This document shows positions 46,768-55,906 of a DNA stretch of 64,000 nucleotides, piece after piece. The DNA lies in assembly GCF_002005425.1 (NCBI RefSeq), contig NZ_CP019704.1, forward strand, positions 1,942,001-2,006,000, in the 5' to 3' direction. The position numbers and the translations under genes were made by a program. The notes beneath the pieces were generated by a model that had not been told where the DNA came from, did not search any database, and saw only the letters and a program-made list of their open reading frames with translations. This stretch comes from Polaribacter sp. BM10 (GTDB lineage Bacteria; Bacteroidota; Bacteroidia; Flavobacteriales; Flavobacteriaceae). How positions within the stretch are numbered: position 1 is the stretch's first letter; each line of letters starts with the position of its first letter.

Positions 46768-47466
46768 ATGATGGGATTTTATATTTTAATTGGTGTAATC
46801 TCTTTAGTGAGTTGGCTAGTTAGTAATACCTTAAAAAGTAAATTCAAAAAATACTCTAAAGTTCAACTTAGAAATGGTTTAAGTGGTGCAGAAATTGCCG
46901 AAAAAATGTTAGCAGATAACGGTATTTTTGATGTAAAAGTAATTTCTACACCTGGTATGTTAACAGACCACTACAACCCGCAAAATAAAACTGTAAATTT
47001 AAGTGAAGGTGTTTATAACCAAAGAAATGCTGCCGCTGCAGCCGTTGCTGCACACGAATGCGGACACGCAGTACAACACGCAACTGCTTACAGTTATTTA
47101 AAAATGAGATCTCAATTAGTGCCTATTGTTAGTGTAACATCAAAATTCTCGCAATGGTTAGTAATTGGAGGATTAGTTATGGGAGCCGCTTCTGGTGCAC
47201 CAGGAATTGGTTTATACATCGCAATTGCAGGTTTAATTTTTATGGCTTTGGCAACAATATTTAGTTTTGTTACTTTACCTGTAGAGTATGATGCAAGTAA
47301 TAGAGCTTTAGCTTGGTTAAAAAATAAAAACATGGTTTCGCAAGAAGAATATGCTGGTTCTGAAGACGCACTTAAATGGGCTGCAAGAACTTATTTAGTT
47401 GCTGCTTTAGGTTCTTTAGCAATGTTACTTTATTGGGGAATGAGAATTTTAGGAAGTAGAGATTAA
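46768..47466 (+). CDS. Membrane zinc metallopeptidase (YugP family)
   Basis: The 232-residue protein has an N-terminal membrane helix, the zinc motif HECGHAVQH near residue 96 (HExxH), two further helices (about 130-175), and a conserved PVEYDASNRALAWL segment after them. This pattern is that of the Zn_peptidase_2 (YugP) family of putative integral-membrane zinc proteases. The substrate is unknown. Two successive ATG codons are possible starts. It ends before a clear terminator. Confidence 0.9.
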   Translation: MMGFYILIGVISLVSWLVSNTLKSKFKKYSKVQLRNGLSGAEIAEKMLADNGIFDVKVISTPGMLTDHYNPQNKTVNLSEGVYNQRNAAAAAVAAHECGHAVQHATAYSYLKMRSQLVPIVSVTSKFSQWLVIGGLVMGAASGAPGIGLYIAIAGLIFMALATIFSFVTLPVEYDASNRALAWLKNKNMVSQEEYAGSEDALKWAARTYLVAALGSLAMLLYWGMRILGSRD

Positions 47467-47490
47467 TTTTTTTAAAATAATTATCAATAT

Positions 47491-47518
47491 AAAAACCTTG
47501 AGAGATCAAGGTTTTTTT
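47491..47518 (+). terminator. Terminator of the metallopeptidase gene
   Basis: AAAACCTTGA pairs with TCAAGGTTTT around GAGA, followed by more T. Confidence 0.9.
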
Positions 47519-47603
47519 TGTTTCAGGAAACCTTTTTACAAAAGATAACGTCTTGTTAATGTAACAAATAAACCTTTAGACAGTCTATCTTAAAAAACAA
47601 CCC

Positions 47604-49973
47604 ATGAAACCAACAACTTACTTTTTTATTTTTTTCTTCGGAATTTTCTCAACTTTTTCTCAACATAGAATTTCTGGAAAAATTACTGATAACCAAAACC
47701 AACCATTACCCTTTACGAATATAATACTATACAATTTAGAAACTAAAGAAATGCCAAAAGGAACAGTTTCTGATTCTAATGGAAATTACAACTTTACAAA
47801 ATTAAAATCTGGTAATTATAGAATTGAAATATCAACTTTAGGCTTTGAGACAAAAAAAATAAAAGCTTTCGAATTAAAAGGAAATAAAGTTTTTAATGCC
47901 TCTCTAAAAGAAAAAAGTACAAGTTTAAATGAAGTTGTTATAAAAAGTAAACGCCCAGTAATTAAACAAACTGCAGAGAAACTAATAGTCGATTTAGAAA
48001 AATCTGAAATGACAAATACCAATTTACAAGACGTAATGCGTAAAATTCCGGGAGTTTTAGTTACCAATAACGGAATTTCAATTGCTAGTAATGGTGGTGT
48101 TAGAATTTTAATTAACGGTAAAACAACAGAATATATGGATGTTGAAACTCTTTTACGTGATTTTCCGGCAGATAATATTGCCAAAGTAGAAGTTATAGAA
48201 CAGCCTGGTGCAGAATATGAAGCTTCTGGTTCTGGCGCAATTGTAAACATCATCCTTAAAAAAAATGTAAAATTAGGAACTCATGGTAGTGTAAACTCTT
48301 GGATTGGCGAAGATGAAGGTATCGAATGGGGAACTGGTTTTTCTGTGTCGAGCTATAAAAACAAATTAAATTGGCAAACTAGTGTAAATTATTCTCAACC
48401 GACTTGGCGAGACGACTTATTTTTAGTGAGAACCGTAAATTCTGAAACATACGATCAAGTTACCAAAGAACCTTACGATCCAGATAATTTTGCAATTAGC
48501 GGTAGTTTAGACTATTATTTAAGCGAGCACCATTCAATAGGTCTTGGCGGAAGGTTTAATAACAGAAACTCAACAAGAACCGCAAGTAGTAAAACTATAA
48601 TTTCTGATGAAAATAATAGAAACACCTTATTTTCTGAAAATTACTTCGACAGACAACGAACCAATTATAACATCAATCCTTATTACGAATACAAAACAGA
48701 TACAGACAAATTAGTAATAGATTTTAATTACGTAGATTTTACAAACGATAACACAAATACACTGTATGATATTGCGGGTAGCACTATTACTTTTGATGAT
48801 AGAAAATACATTCAAGATGGTACATATAATATAAAAACATACAGATTAGACTATTCTAAAACAATTTCTGACAACTTTAAAATTAGTGCGGGTTCTAGAT
48901 TTGCTGATGTTAAAACAGACAATGACTTGCAAACTTTTGAAGAAAAAAATGGCAATTTCGAAAAAAATGAAGAAGCAAGTAGCAGATTTGTGATAGATGA
49001 AACTATTTTTGCCTTGTATTCTAAAGTAAATGCTACTTTAGGTAAATGGTCTGTTTCTGGAGGATTAAGATATGAGGATAGTAATACAGACGGAACATCT
49101 ACCTTCTTAAAAGATGGTAACTTAACATCCAAAGTACAAAAAAGACCCATAAAAAAACTTTTTCCTAGCGCTTCTATTAGTAGAAAAATTACCGATGTTC
49201 TTGGTGCTAGCGTATCTTACAGCTACAGAATTCAAAGACCTTCTTACGGTAGCTTAAATTCTTTTGCTACTTTTTTAGATCCTTATTCTGCAGGAGAAGG
49301 AAACCCTAATTTAACACCTGCTTATACAAACAACTATCAATTTAACTTAACCTTTGATGGGCAACCATTTTTTACTGTTGGTTATAGCAAAACAGATGAT
49401 GTAATCTTTCAGTTAATTAGCCAAGACAATACAACTGCACAAATAAGACAACAAGATGTTAATGTTGAAAATAATGCTAATTGGAATTTTAGATTATTTG
49501 CGCCATTAAACTTAACAAAAGGTTTAGAAGGTTACACAGGTATAATTGTAACAAATACAGATTTTAAATCATCTACCTATGGAGTTGATTTAAATAAATG
49601 GAATTTAATTTGGTTTGTACAAGCAAGTTATCAATTACCATGGGATGTGAATTTTGAATTAAGTGGAAACTACGGAACCGGTGCCTTAGAAGGTCAAATA
49701 GAAGTAGACTGGTTAGCAGAGTTAGATTTCTCTTTCGGAAAAAAGTTTCTAGACGATAAACTAAAAGTAAATCTTGGTTTTAATAAAATGCTAAATCGAG
49801 GTTTTGTAGGTAACATCGATTATGGTAATGGTATTGCTGATGTAGAAAGTAATGGTTCTAGACAAAATGTACAATTAAGGTTGGTTTATAATTTTGGTTC
49901 TAAATTCGGTAAGAAAAAATCTGGAAGAAAAACTAACAATGATGAAGAAAATAGAATAAATGTTGATAATTAA
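47604..49973 (+). CDS. TonB-receptor-like outer-membrane beta-barrel protein
   Basis: The 789-residue precursor has a signal peptide (MKPTTYFFIFFFGIFSTFSQ). A carboxypeptidase-regulatory-like domain follows at about 22-100 (ISGKITDNQNQPLPFTNI, GNYRIEISTLGFETKKI). A plug-like domain occupies about 115-215 with MTNTNLQDVMRKIPGV and VEVIEQPGAEYEASGSGAIV. The remainder is a barrel of the outer-membrane beta-barrel family 3 type. No clear TonB box or classic TonB-dependent receptor C-terminus is seen, and the protein ends in a Lys/Arg/Asn-rich tail. A partner SusD-like lipoprotein is absent. Substrate unknown; the gene is transcribed alone. Confidence 0.85.
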   Translation: MKPTTYFFIFFFGIFSTFSQHRISGKITDNQNQPLPFTNIILYNLETKEMPKGTVSDSNGNYNFTKLKSGNYRIEISTLGFETKKIKAFELKGNKVFNASLKEKSTSLNEVVIKSKRPVIKQTAEKLIVDLEKSEMTNTNLQDVMRKIPGVLVTNNGISIASNGGVRILINGKTTEYMDVETLLRDFPADNIAKVEVIEQPGAEYEASGSGAIVNIILKKNVKLGTHGSVNSWIGEDEGIEWGTGFSVSSYKNKLNWQTSVNYSQPTWRDDLFLVRTVNSETYDQVTKEPYDPDNFAISGSLDYYLSEHHSIGLGGRFNNRNSTRTASSKTIISDENNRNTLFSENYFDRQRTNYNINPYYEYKTDTDKLVIDFNYVDFTNDNTNTLYDIAGSTITFDDRKYIQDGTYNIKTYRLDYSKTISDNFKISAGSRFADVKTDNDLQTFEEKNGNFEKNEEASSRFVIDETIFALYSKVNATLGKWSVSGGLRYEDSNTDGTSTFLKDGNLTSKVQKRPIKKLFPSASISRKITDVLGASVSYSYRIQRPSYGSLNSFATFLDPYSAGEGNPNLTPAYTNNYQFNLTFDGQPFFTVGYSKTDDVIFQLISQDNTTAQIRQQDVNVENNANWNFRLFAPLNLTKGLEGYTGIIVTNTDFKSSTYGVDLNKWNLIWFVQASYQLPWDVNFELSGNYGTGALEGQIEVDWLAELDFSFGKKFLDDKLKVNLGFNKMLNRGFVGNIDYGNGIADVESNGSRQNVQLRLVYNFGSKFGKKKSGRKTNNDEENRINVDN

Positions 49974-50017
49974 ATATCATTTTTGAATTTCAGCAAAATC
50001 ACACATCAACACATAAT

Positions 50018-50049
50018 AAAAAACCTTCTTAAAATTAAGAAGGTTTTTT
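50018..50049. terminator. Bidirectional terminator between the barrel gene and the lepA group
   Basis: AAACCTTCTTAA pairs with TTAAGAAGGTTT around two bases, flanked by A and T runs. It serves convergent transcripts from both sides. Confidence 0.9.
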
Positions 50050-50059
50050 ATTATGTGTG

Positions 50060-50221
50060 TTATTTTTCCTTTTTGGGTAAAAGACCAAGAGTTAATCCAA
50101 TCCCCAAAGCAGTTAAAATTCCTGCTAAAAAATCTAAAGAATCATTTTCTAATTTAAAAACAAACAATATTGCAGCAGCTATCAATAAAGCTATAACACC
50201 AATAATTTTGAATTTGTTCAT
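50060..50221 (-). CDS. Small two-helix membrane protein downstream of lepA
   Basis: The minus strand encodes 53 residues starting MNKFKIIGVIALLIAAAILF. Two hydrophobic segments (about 6-22 and 31-48) are separated by KLENDSLD, and the chain ends PKKEK. The GILTALGIGLTLGLLP second helix is glycine-rich. It starts 11 bases after the lepA stop and ends ten bases before the shared terminator, so it is probably read through from lepA. I do not recognise a family. Gene-like codon use, a proper start and the tight placement support a real gene. Confidence 0.7.
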   Translation of the reverse strand: MNKFKIIGVIALLIAAAILFVFKLENDSLDFLAGILTALGIGLTLGLLPKKEK

Positions 50222-50232
50222 TAGAAAAAATA

Positions 50233-52029
50233 TTAATCATTCAACTTTAAAACTGCCATAAATGCTTCTTGCGGAATTTCTACATTACCAACTTGACGCA
50301 TTCTCTTTTTACCTTTTTTCTGCTTTTCTAAAAGTTTACGCTTTCTAGAAATATCACCACCATAACATTTTGCGGTAACATCTTTACGCAATGCTTTTGT
50401 AGTTTCACGAGCAATAATTTTTGCTCCAATTGCTGCCTGAATAGGAATATCAAACTGCTGTCTAGGTATTAAAGTCTTTAATTTTTCTACAATTTTCTTA
50501 CCAATTGTATAGGCGTTGTCTGCATGTAATAAAGCAGAAAGCGCATCTACAGGTTGTGCATTTAATAATATATCTACTCTTACTAATTTCGATTCTTTCA
50601 TACCTATAGGATGATAATCAAAAGAAGCATAACCTTTAGAAACTGTTTTTAATCGATCATAAAAATCGAATACAATTTCTGCCAAAGGCATTTCAAAAAT
50701 TAACTCTACACGTTGTGTAGTTAAATATGTTTGATTTATAATTTGTCCTCTTTTCTCGATACACAAACTCATTACTTGACCAACAAAATCAGACTTTGTA
50801 ATAATAGAAGCTTTAATAAATGGCTCTTCTACTCTATCTAATCTAGACGGATCTGGTAAATCTGTTGGGTTATTTAAGACAATAATCTCATCAGGATTTT
50901 TCTTTGTGTATGCGTGGTAAGAAACGTTTGGTACCGTTGTAATAACAGTCATGTTAAACTCACGCTCTAAACGTTCTTGAATAATTTCCATGTGCAGCAT
51001 TCCTAAGAATCCACATCGAAAACCAAAACCTAAAGCTGCAGAACTTTCTGGTTGAAAAACCAAAGACGCATCGTTTAATTGCAATTTCTCCATAGAGTAA
51101 CGCAACTCTTCGTAATCTTCTGTATCTACAGGATAAATACCTGCAAAAACCATTGGTTTTACATCTTCAAAACCATCAATAGTTTCTGTTGTTGGCTTGT
51201 GAGCATCTGTAATTGTATCTCCTACTTTTACTTCTTTTGCTGTTTTAATTCCTGTAATTAAATAACCTACATCACCTGTTTTTACAGATTTTTTTACTAC
51301 TTGCTCTAATTTTAAAGTACCAACTTCATCTGCAAAATAGTTTTTACCTGTTGCCATGAATTTTATTTCTTGGCCTTTTTTAATTTCTCCGTTTAAAACA
51401 CGAAAGTAAGTTTCTATACCTCTGTAAGAGTTGTAAACAGAATCGAAAATAAGTGCTTGTAACGGCGCTTCTGGATCTCCTTCTGGCGCAGGAATTCTAT
51501 CAATAATAGCTTCTAAAATATTATCTACTCCAAAACCTGTTTTACCACTTGCATGTATTACTTCTTCTGGATCACAACCTAATAAATCTACAATATCATC
51601 TGTAACTTCTTCTGGATTTGCAGAAGGTAAATCTACCTTATTTAAAACCGGAATAATCTCTAAATCGTTTTCTAAAGCTAAATATAAGTTAGAAATTGTT
51701 TGCGCTTGAATACTTTGTGCAGCATCTACAATTAACAAAGCACCTTCACAAGCAGCAATAGATCTAGAAACTTCGTAAGAAAAATCTACGTGACCAGGTG
51801 TATCAATAAGATTTAAAACAAACTGTTCTCCTTTATGAATATAATCCATTTGAATTGCATGAGATTTAATGGTAATACCACGTTCTCTCTCTAAATCCAT
51901 ATTATCTAATAACTGATTTTGCTTTTCACGCTCAGTTACAGAGCCAGTATAATCTAATAACCTATCTGCTAATGTACTTTTACCATGATCTATGTGTGCG
52001 ATAATGCAAAAGTTTCTAATATTCTTCAT
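50233..52029 (-). CDS. lepA: Elongation factor 4 (LepA)
   Basis: LepA is a ribosome-binding GTPase that affects translocation or initiation. The GTP-binding domain has [16 protein letters not shown] (G1), DTPGHVDF (G3) and NKVDLPSA (G4). The 598-residue protein ends with the LepA-specific C-terminal domain, including [20 protein letters not shown] and the closing [20 protein letters not shown] (in part). I chose ATG 52029, giving the usual [18 protein letters not shown] start; an upstream start at 52053 adds eight unrelated residues. Confidence 0.97.
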   Translation of the reverse strand: MKNIRNFCIIAHIDHGKSTLADRLLDYTGSVTEREKQNQLLDNMDLERERGITIKSHAIQMDYIHKGEQFVLNLIDTPGHVDFSYEVSRSIAACEGALLIVDAAQSIQAQTISNLYLALENDLEIIPVLNKVDLPSANPEEVTDDIVDLLGCDPEEVIHASGKTGFGVDNILEAIIDRIPAPEGDPEAPLQALIFDSVYNSYRGIETYFRVLNGEIKKGQEIKFMATGKNYFADEVGTLKLEQVVKKSVKTGDVGYLITGIKTAKEVKVGDTITDAHKPTTETIDGFEDVKPMVFAGIYPVDTEDYEELRYSMEKLQLNDASLVFQPESSAALGFGFRCGFLGMLHMEIIQERLEREFNMTVITTVPNVSYHAYTKKNPDEIIVLNNPTDLPDPSRLDRVEEPFIKASIITKSDFVGQVMSLCIEKRGQIINQTYLTTQRVELIFEMPLAEIVFDFYDRLKTVSKGYASFDYHPIGMKESKLVRVDILLNAQPVDALSALLHADNAYTIGKKIVEKLKTLIPRQQFDIPIQAAIGAKIIARETTKALRKDVTAKCYGGDISRKRKLLEKQKKGKKRMRQVGNVEIPQEAFMAVLKLND

Positions 52030-52057
52030 ACTTCGTTTTCTAACTGCTTTCAACCTA

Positions 52058-52088
52058 CAAATATATGCTATTTAAAAAGCTTGTCAAA
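52058..52088 (-). promoter_or_regulatory. Promoter of lepA
   Basis: The minus strand has TTTG (52085-52088), a 19-base spacer and TATATTTG (52058-52065), a full match to the Bacteroidota promoter, 28 bases before the start codon. Confidence 0.85.
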
Positions 52089-52090
52089 TA

Positions 52091-52123
52091 AAAAAAGTAC
52101 AATGAAATTGATTGTACTTTTTT
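52091..52123 (-). terminator. Terminator of the EF-hand gene
   Basis: AAAAAAGTACAAT pairs perfectly with ATTGTACTTTTTT around a seven-base loop. The TTTG of the lepA promoter lies just beyond it. Confidence 0.88.
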
Positions 52124-52140
52124 ATTTTTTTTGATGAGGA

Positions 52141-52416
52141 TTATAAATCGGTTTCTAATTCTGCAATTGCAACTTTAAACTCGTCCCAACTTATAGTATC
52201 ATCACTAGATTTATCGTAGCCTTTTAACAATTCGTTCGCTACAACTCCTCTTAAAAAACCACTAACTTCCGCAGCTTTTAATAGCTTTTTTATTTCAGAT
52301 TTTCTTAATTCTTTGTCACCATCTGCATCAAAAAAAGCAAATGCTTCTTCTGGTGAGTCAAATTGATTTGTTATTAAAATTCTAATTTTTCTTAAAATAT
52401 TCTCTTTTGTTCCCAA
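52141..52416 (-). CDS. Small EF-hand calcium-binding protein
   Basis: The 91-residue protein has two canonical EF-hand loops. The first is DADGDKELRKSE near residues 30-41, with Asp at loop positions 1, 3 and 5 and Glu at 12. The second is DKSSDDTISWDE near 69-80, with Asp at 1 and 5, Ser at 3 and Glu at 12. Flanking segments are helical. There is no signal peptide, so a cytoplasmic location is inferred. Partner and role are unknown; a calcium sensor or buffer is plausible. It is transcribed alone. Confidence 0.88.
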   Translation of the reverse strand: MGTKENILRKIRILITNQFDSPEEAFAFFDADGDKELRKSEIKKLLKAAEVSGFLRGVVANELLKGYDKSSDDTISWDEFKVAIAELETDL

Positions 52417-52535
52417 TAGCTTTAAGTTTTAGGTTTATAATTCAAAAAGATACTAATAAAAATAGATTTTAACAATTAAATTTTTAGTGTCACATAGCAA
52501 ATCGCATCTTTTTTATAAAATTAATATTAATTCTC

Positions 52536-52557
52536 TAAGTTTGTATAACCAAACTTA
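52536..52557 (+). promoter_or_regulatory. Minus-7 box inside an inverted repeat before the M28 peptidase gene
   Basis: TAAGTTTG matches TAnnTTTG and is followed, after six bases, by its exact inverse CAAACTTA. The perfect eight-base inverted repeat spans the minus-7 box and probable start site. It could be an operator or an incidental mRNA hairpin. Confidence 0.45.
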
Positions 52558-52562
52558 ACACT

Positions 52563-53786
52563 ATGAAAAACATTCTTTTACTTTTAGCTTTATGCCTAAT
52601 AATTTGCTGTAAACCGAATACAATTATTCAAAATAAATTAAAAAAAGATGTTTCTTTTTTAGCTTCGGATGAATTGGAGGGAAGACAAACAGGAACCAAA
52701 GGAGAAAAAGCTGCTGCCTCATATATAGAAAATCGTTTTAAAGAATTAGAATTATTACCAAAAGGTACCAACGGGTTTTTACAACCTTTTACTTTTAAAC
52801 CAAAAACGAATCCGCATGAAGAAGTGAAATTTGATGTAAACGGAGACGGAACAATTACTGGAAATAATGTTATTGGTTATTTAAACAACAACGTAGAAAA
52901 CACAATAATTATTGGCGCTCATTACGATCATTTAGGTTTTGGTGGCGAGGGTTCTTTATACAGAGATTCTATTAAGGCAGTACATAATGGCGCAGATGAC
53001 AATGCATCTGGCATTGCAATTTTATTGCATTTAGCAGCAAGGTTAAAACAGAAAAACACAAATAACAATTACTTGTTTATGGCTTTTTCTGGAGAAGAAA
53101 TGGGCCTTTTAGGTTCTAATTATTTTGTAAAAAACCCAACAATAAATACTAAAAAAGTTTCTTACATGATTAATATGGATATGGTTGGTAGACTAAAACA
53201 AGATTCGGCTTTAGCTGTTTACGGTACCGGAACTTCGCCTATTTTTAAACAAACTTTAAAATCAAACAACAATAATTTCAAATTAATCGAGCAAGAATCT
53301 GGTGTTGGGCCAAGCGATCATACAAGTTTTTATTTAGTAGATATACCGGTTTTACATTTTTTTACTGGGCAACATGAAGATTATCACAAACCTGGTGATG
53401 ATGCAGAAAAATTGAATTATGACGGAATGGAAACCATCAGTAATTATATTTTTAACATTATTTCTGATTTAAATGACAACGAAAAACTTGTCTTTACCAA
53501 AACGAAAAACGAAGGTAAAAATACACCAAGATTTAAAGTTGGTTTGGGTGTAATACCAGATTATATGTTTGATGGCAAAGGAATGCGTATCGATGGAATA
53601 TCCGAAGAAAAACCTGCACAAAAAGCTGGTTTGCAAAAAGGTGATATTGTTTTAAAATTAGGAGATAGTCTTGTTGTTGATATGATGAGTTACATGCGTG
53701 CTTTATCGGTATTTAAAAAAGGTGATAAAAGTATTGTAGTTGTTAAACGTAATCAAGAAAAAATCGAAAAAGAAATTCAGTTTTAA
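52563..53786 (+). CDS. M28 family metallopeptidase lipoprotein with PDZ domain
   Basis: The 407-residue precursor has a lipoprotein signal peptide with LIIC before the anchor Cys (about residue 15). The aminopeptidase domain has the zinc ligands in AHYDHLG, NGADDNASG, FSGEEMGLLGS, NMDMVGR and the later HEDYHKPGDD. The C-terminal 75 residues form a PDZ domain (MRIDGISEEKPAQKAGLQKG, DIVLKLGD). It is probably an envelope-anchored exopeptidase acting on peptides. It starts the M28-DUF4345-dusB operon, its stop overlapping the next start by one base. Confidence 0.93.
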   Translation: MKNILLLLALCLIICCKPNTIIQNKLKKDVSFLASDELEGRQTGTKGEKAAASYIENRFKELELLPKGTNGFLQPFTFKPKTNPHEEVKFDVNGDGTITGNNVIGYLNNNVENTIIIGAHYDHLGFGGEGSLYRDSIKAVHNGADDNASGIAILLHLAARLKQKNTNNNYLFMAFSGEEMGLLGSNYFVKNPTINTKKVSYMINMDMVGRLKQDSALAVYGTGTSPIFKQTLKSNNNNFKLIEQESGVGPSDHTSFYLVDIPVLHFFTGQHEDYHKPGDDAEKLNYDGMETISNYIFNIISDLNDNEKLVFTKTKNEGKNTPRFKVGLGVIPDYMFDGKGMRIDGISEEKPAQKAGLQKGDIVLKLGDSLVVDMMSYMRALSVFKKGDKSIVVVKRNQEKIEKEIQF

Positions 53787-54187
53787 TGTTTAAAACAAAG
53801 CAAGATTATTTTACAAAAATACATTTAATAATATCTGTATTAATTGTTGTACCGGTTTCTTTTACCTACGGATTTAATCCTGGTTTACAATTCGACATTC
53901 AACTTCAAACAATAGACGAACACAACTTTTTTAAAGCAGTTATGGGTTTATATTTGGGTTTTTCTCTACTATGGATTTTAGGTGTTTTTAAAAACGAGTA
54001 TTTAAAAACTGCGTTGATAACTAATGTTATCTTTATGCTAGGTTTAGGCTTTGGTAGATTGCTTAGTTTTATTTTTGATGGCCCACCAACTTTTGGTTAT
54101 CAATTTGGCACAATAGCAGAACTTTTATTAGGTTTTTACGGAATTTGGGTTCTGACAAATAAAAACACTAATTTTGCAGAAAAATAA
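53786..54187 (+). CDS. DUF4345 family membrane protein
   Basis: The 133-residue protein has four predicted helices (about 14-30, 46-64, 72-90 and 104-122). NFFKAVMGLYLGFSLLWILG, LGFGRLLSFIFDGPP and AELLLGFYGIWVL match the DUF4345 pattern. Function is unknown. It overlaps the M28 gene stop by one base (TAATG) and lies six bases before dusB, so it is part of the same transcript. Confidence 0.85.
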   Translation: MFKTKQDYFTKIHLIISVLIVVPVSFTYGFNPGLQFDIQLQTIDEHNFFKAVMGLYLGFSLLWILGVFKNEYLKTALITNVIFMLGLGFGRLLSFIFDGPPTFGYQFGTIAELLLGFYGIWVLTNKNTNFAEK

Positions 54188-54193
54188 TATACT

Positions 54194-55195
54194 TTGGTTA
54201 AAATAGGCAACATAGAATTACCAGAATTTCCACTTTTATTAGCACCAATGGAAGATGTTTCAGATCCTCCGTTTAGAGCACTTTGTAAAGAAAACGGAGC
54301 AGATGTTGTATATACAGAATTTATTTCTTCGGAAGGTTTAATTCGTGATGCAGCAAAAAGCGTAATGAAATTAGATATTTACGAGAAAGAACGCCCAGTT
54401 GGTATTCAGATATTTGGTGCAAATCTAGATTCTATGCTAAAAACGGTAGAAATTGTAGAAAAATCGAATCCAGATATTATAGACATTAATTTTGGTTGTC
54501 CTGTTAAAAAAGTAGTTTCTAAAGGTGCAGGTGCAGGTATTTTAAAAGATATCGACCTAATGGTTTCTCTAACAGAAGCTATGGTAAAACACACAAATTT
54601 ACCTGTTACTGTAAAAACTCGTTTGGGTTGGGACCATGACTCTATAAGAATTGTAGAAGTTGCAGAACGTTTGCAAGATGTTGGTTGTGCCGCAATTGCG
54701 ATTCATGGTAGAACCCGTGCGCAAATGTATAAAGGTGAAGCCGATTGGAAACCAATTGCCGAAGTAAAGAACAACCAAAGAATGCACATTCCTGTTTTTG
54801 GAAACGGAGATGTAACTTCGCCAGAAAAAGCAATGGAAATGAGAGATTCTTATGGTTTAGATGGCTGTATGATTGGTAGAGCTGCTATCGGATATCCGTG
54901 GTTTTTTAACGAAGTAAAACATTATTTTAAAACTGGTAAATACTTAGAAAAACCAACAATTGCCCAACGTGTAGAAATGGCAAGAAGACATTTACAAATG
55001 TCTATTGATTGGAAAGGGCCTGTTCTTGGTGTTTTTGAAACAAGAAGACATTACACAAATTACTTTAAAGGAATTCCGCATTTTAAAGAGTACAGAATGA
55101 AAATGGTAACTTCGGATGACGCAAAGGATGTATTTGCAGCGTTTGATGAAGTTGAAGCTAAATTTGGGAATGCGATTATTCCTGAAATTAAATAG
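54194..55195 (+). CDS. dusB: tRNA-dihydrouridine synthase
   Basis: This FMN enzyme reduces uridine in the tRNA D loop. The TIM-barrel N-terminus has LLLAPMEDVSDPPFRALC; the catalytic Cys is residue 102 in DINFGCPVKKVVSKGAGAG, and IAIHGRTRAQMYKGEADW and GNGDV are FMN-binding. Translation must start at TTG 54194, because the same frame has a stop at 54185 and the next ATG lies inside the conserved core. It is the last gene after M28 and DUF4345, which look functionally unrelated. Confidence 0.95.
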   Translation: MVKIGNIELPEFPLLLAPMEDVSDPPFRALCKENGADVVYTEFISSEGLIRDAAKSVMKLDIYEKERPVGIQIFGANLDSMLKTVEIVEKSNPDIIDINFGCPVKKVVSKGAGAGILKDIDLMVSLTEAMVKHTNLPVTVKTRLGWDHDSIRIVEVAERLQDVGCAAIAIHGRTRAQMYKGEADWKPIAEVKNNQRMHIPVFGNGDVTSPEKAMEMRDSYGLDGCMIGRAAIGYPWFFNEVKHYFKTGKYLEKPTIAQRVEMARRHLQMSIDWKGPVLGVFETRRHYTNYFKGIPHFKEYRMKMVTSDDAKDVFAAFDEVEAKFGNAIIPEIK

Positions 55196-55353
55196 AAGTT
55201 ACTTTAATTCAAGCATTTTTGTCAATATTTTTTTAAAATTGACCCATCGCTAAAGAATTCTTTTATATTCATAATTTTAAATATTTAAAATTAACACCAC
55301 TAAATAAACATAAATAGAATAATCTTTGTTTGTAAACAGACAATTAAAATTCT

Positions 55354-55899
55354 TTAACTTGCCAATTTAAATGAATTTATCATTTCTATAGCATCATCAA
55401 GATATTTATCATATTTTTTTGGTGTCCCAGAGAAATAAATATTGTAAATTTTATTTTTTGCTTTTAATATACAAACAATATTTATAACTCTTTCGTTATT
55501 TTCATTTGAGGCATATTGTACTACATAGAATTTACCATAAGTCTTATGATTCCTCTCATGTAACTTATATTCAAAATTCGTGTAATGTTTTTTTTTGTTT
55601 GAAATAAATTGATTTAAATTTTTTTGAATCTTTTTTGAGCTTTGAAAACTATTTCTAATTATAAACCGAGTTTGATTTTTATTAGGTTTTATAATGCTTT
55701 TGAACTCATTTGGCGAATGCGCCATTAGACCAGGGTCTGTTTTGTAAGAAAACCAATTATCCGGAATTGTTATAGTATAAGATTTATAATGCTTTTGCAC
55801 TTCTTTCTCACTAACTTCCTTATAATAAGTTTCTTTATTAAAATTTTCTTTAGATTTACATCCTATAAAAATTAATAAAATTATTATTAGTTTTTTCAT
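55354..55899 (-). CDS. Small lipoprotein of unknown function
   Basis: The 181-residue precursor has a lipoprotein signal peptide (MKKLIIILLIFIGCK, with IFIGC as lipobox). The mature part is basic, and YTITIPDNWFSYKT followed by ARNSF-like strands and a closing DDAIEMINSFKL helix resembles PsbP/DUF1795-like folds; this is a weak resemblance. It is seven bases behind the permease gene and ends a long minus-strand gene run. Envelope location is inferred from the lipobox. Confidence 0.75.
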   Translation of the reverse strand: MKKLIIILLIFIGCKSKENFNKETYYKEVSEKEVQKHYKSYTITIPDNWFSYKTDPGLMAHSPNEFKSIIKPNKNQTRFIIRNSFQSSKKIQKNLNQFISNKKKHYTNFEYKLHERNHKTYGKFYVVQYASNENNERVINIVCILKAKNKIYNIYFSGTPKKYDKYLDDAIEMINSFKLAS

Positions 55900-55906
55900 A
55901 ATAAAA

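Noticed and set aside
49983-50261. Plus-strand open frame of 92 codons downstream of the TonB-like barrel
   Set aside because: It crosses the bidirectional terminator and is antisense to the small lepA-linked gene, which has better coding features.
55196-55353. Gene or strong terminator behind dusB
   Set aside because: Only a weak stem (GTCAAT/ATTGAC near 55220-55245) without a T run is found; no coding frame is supported.
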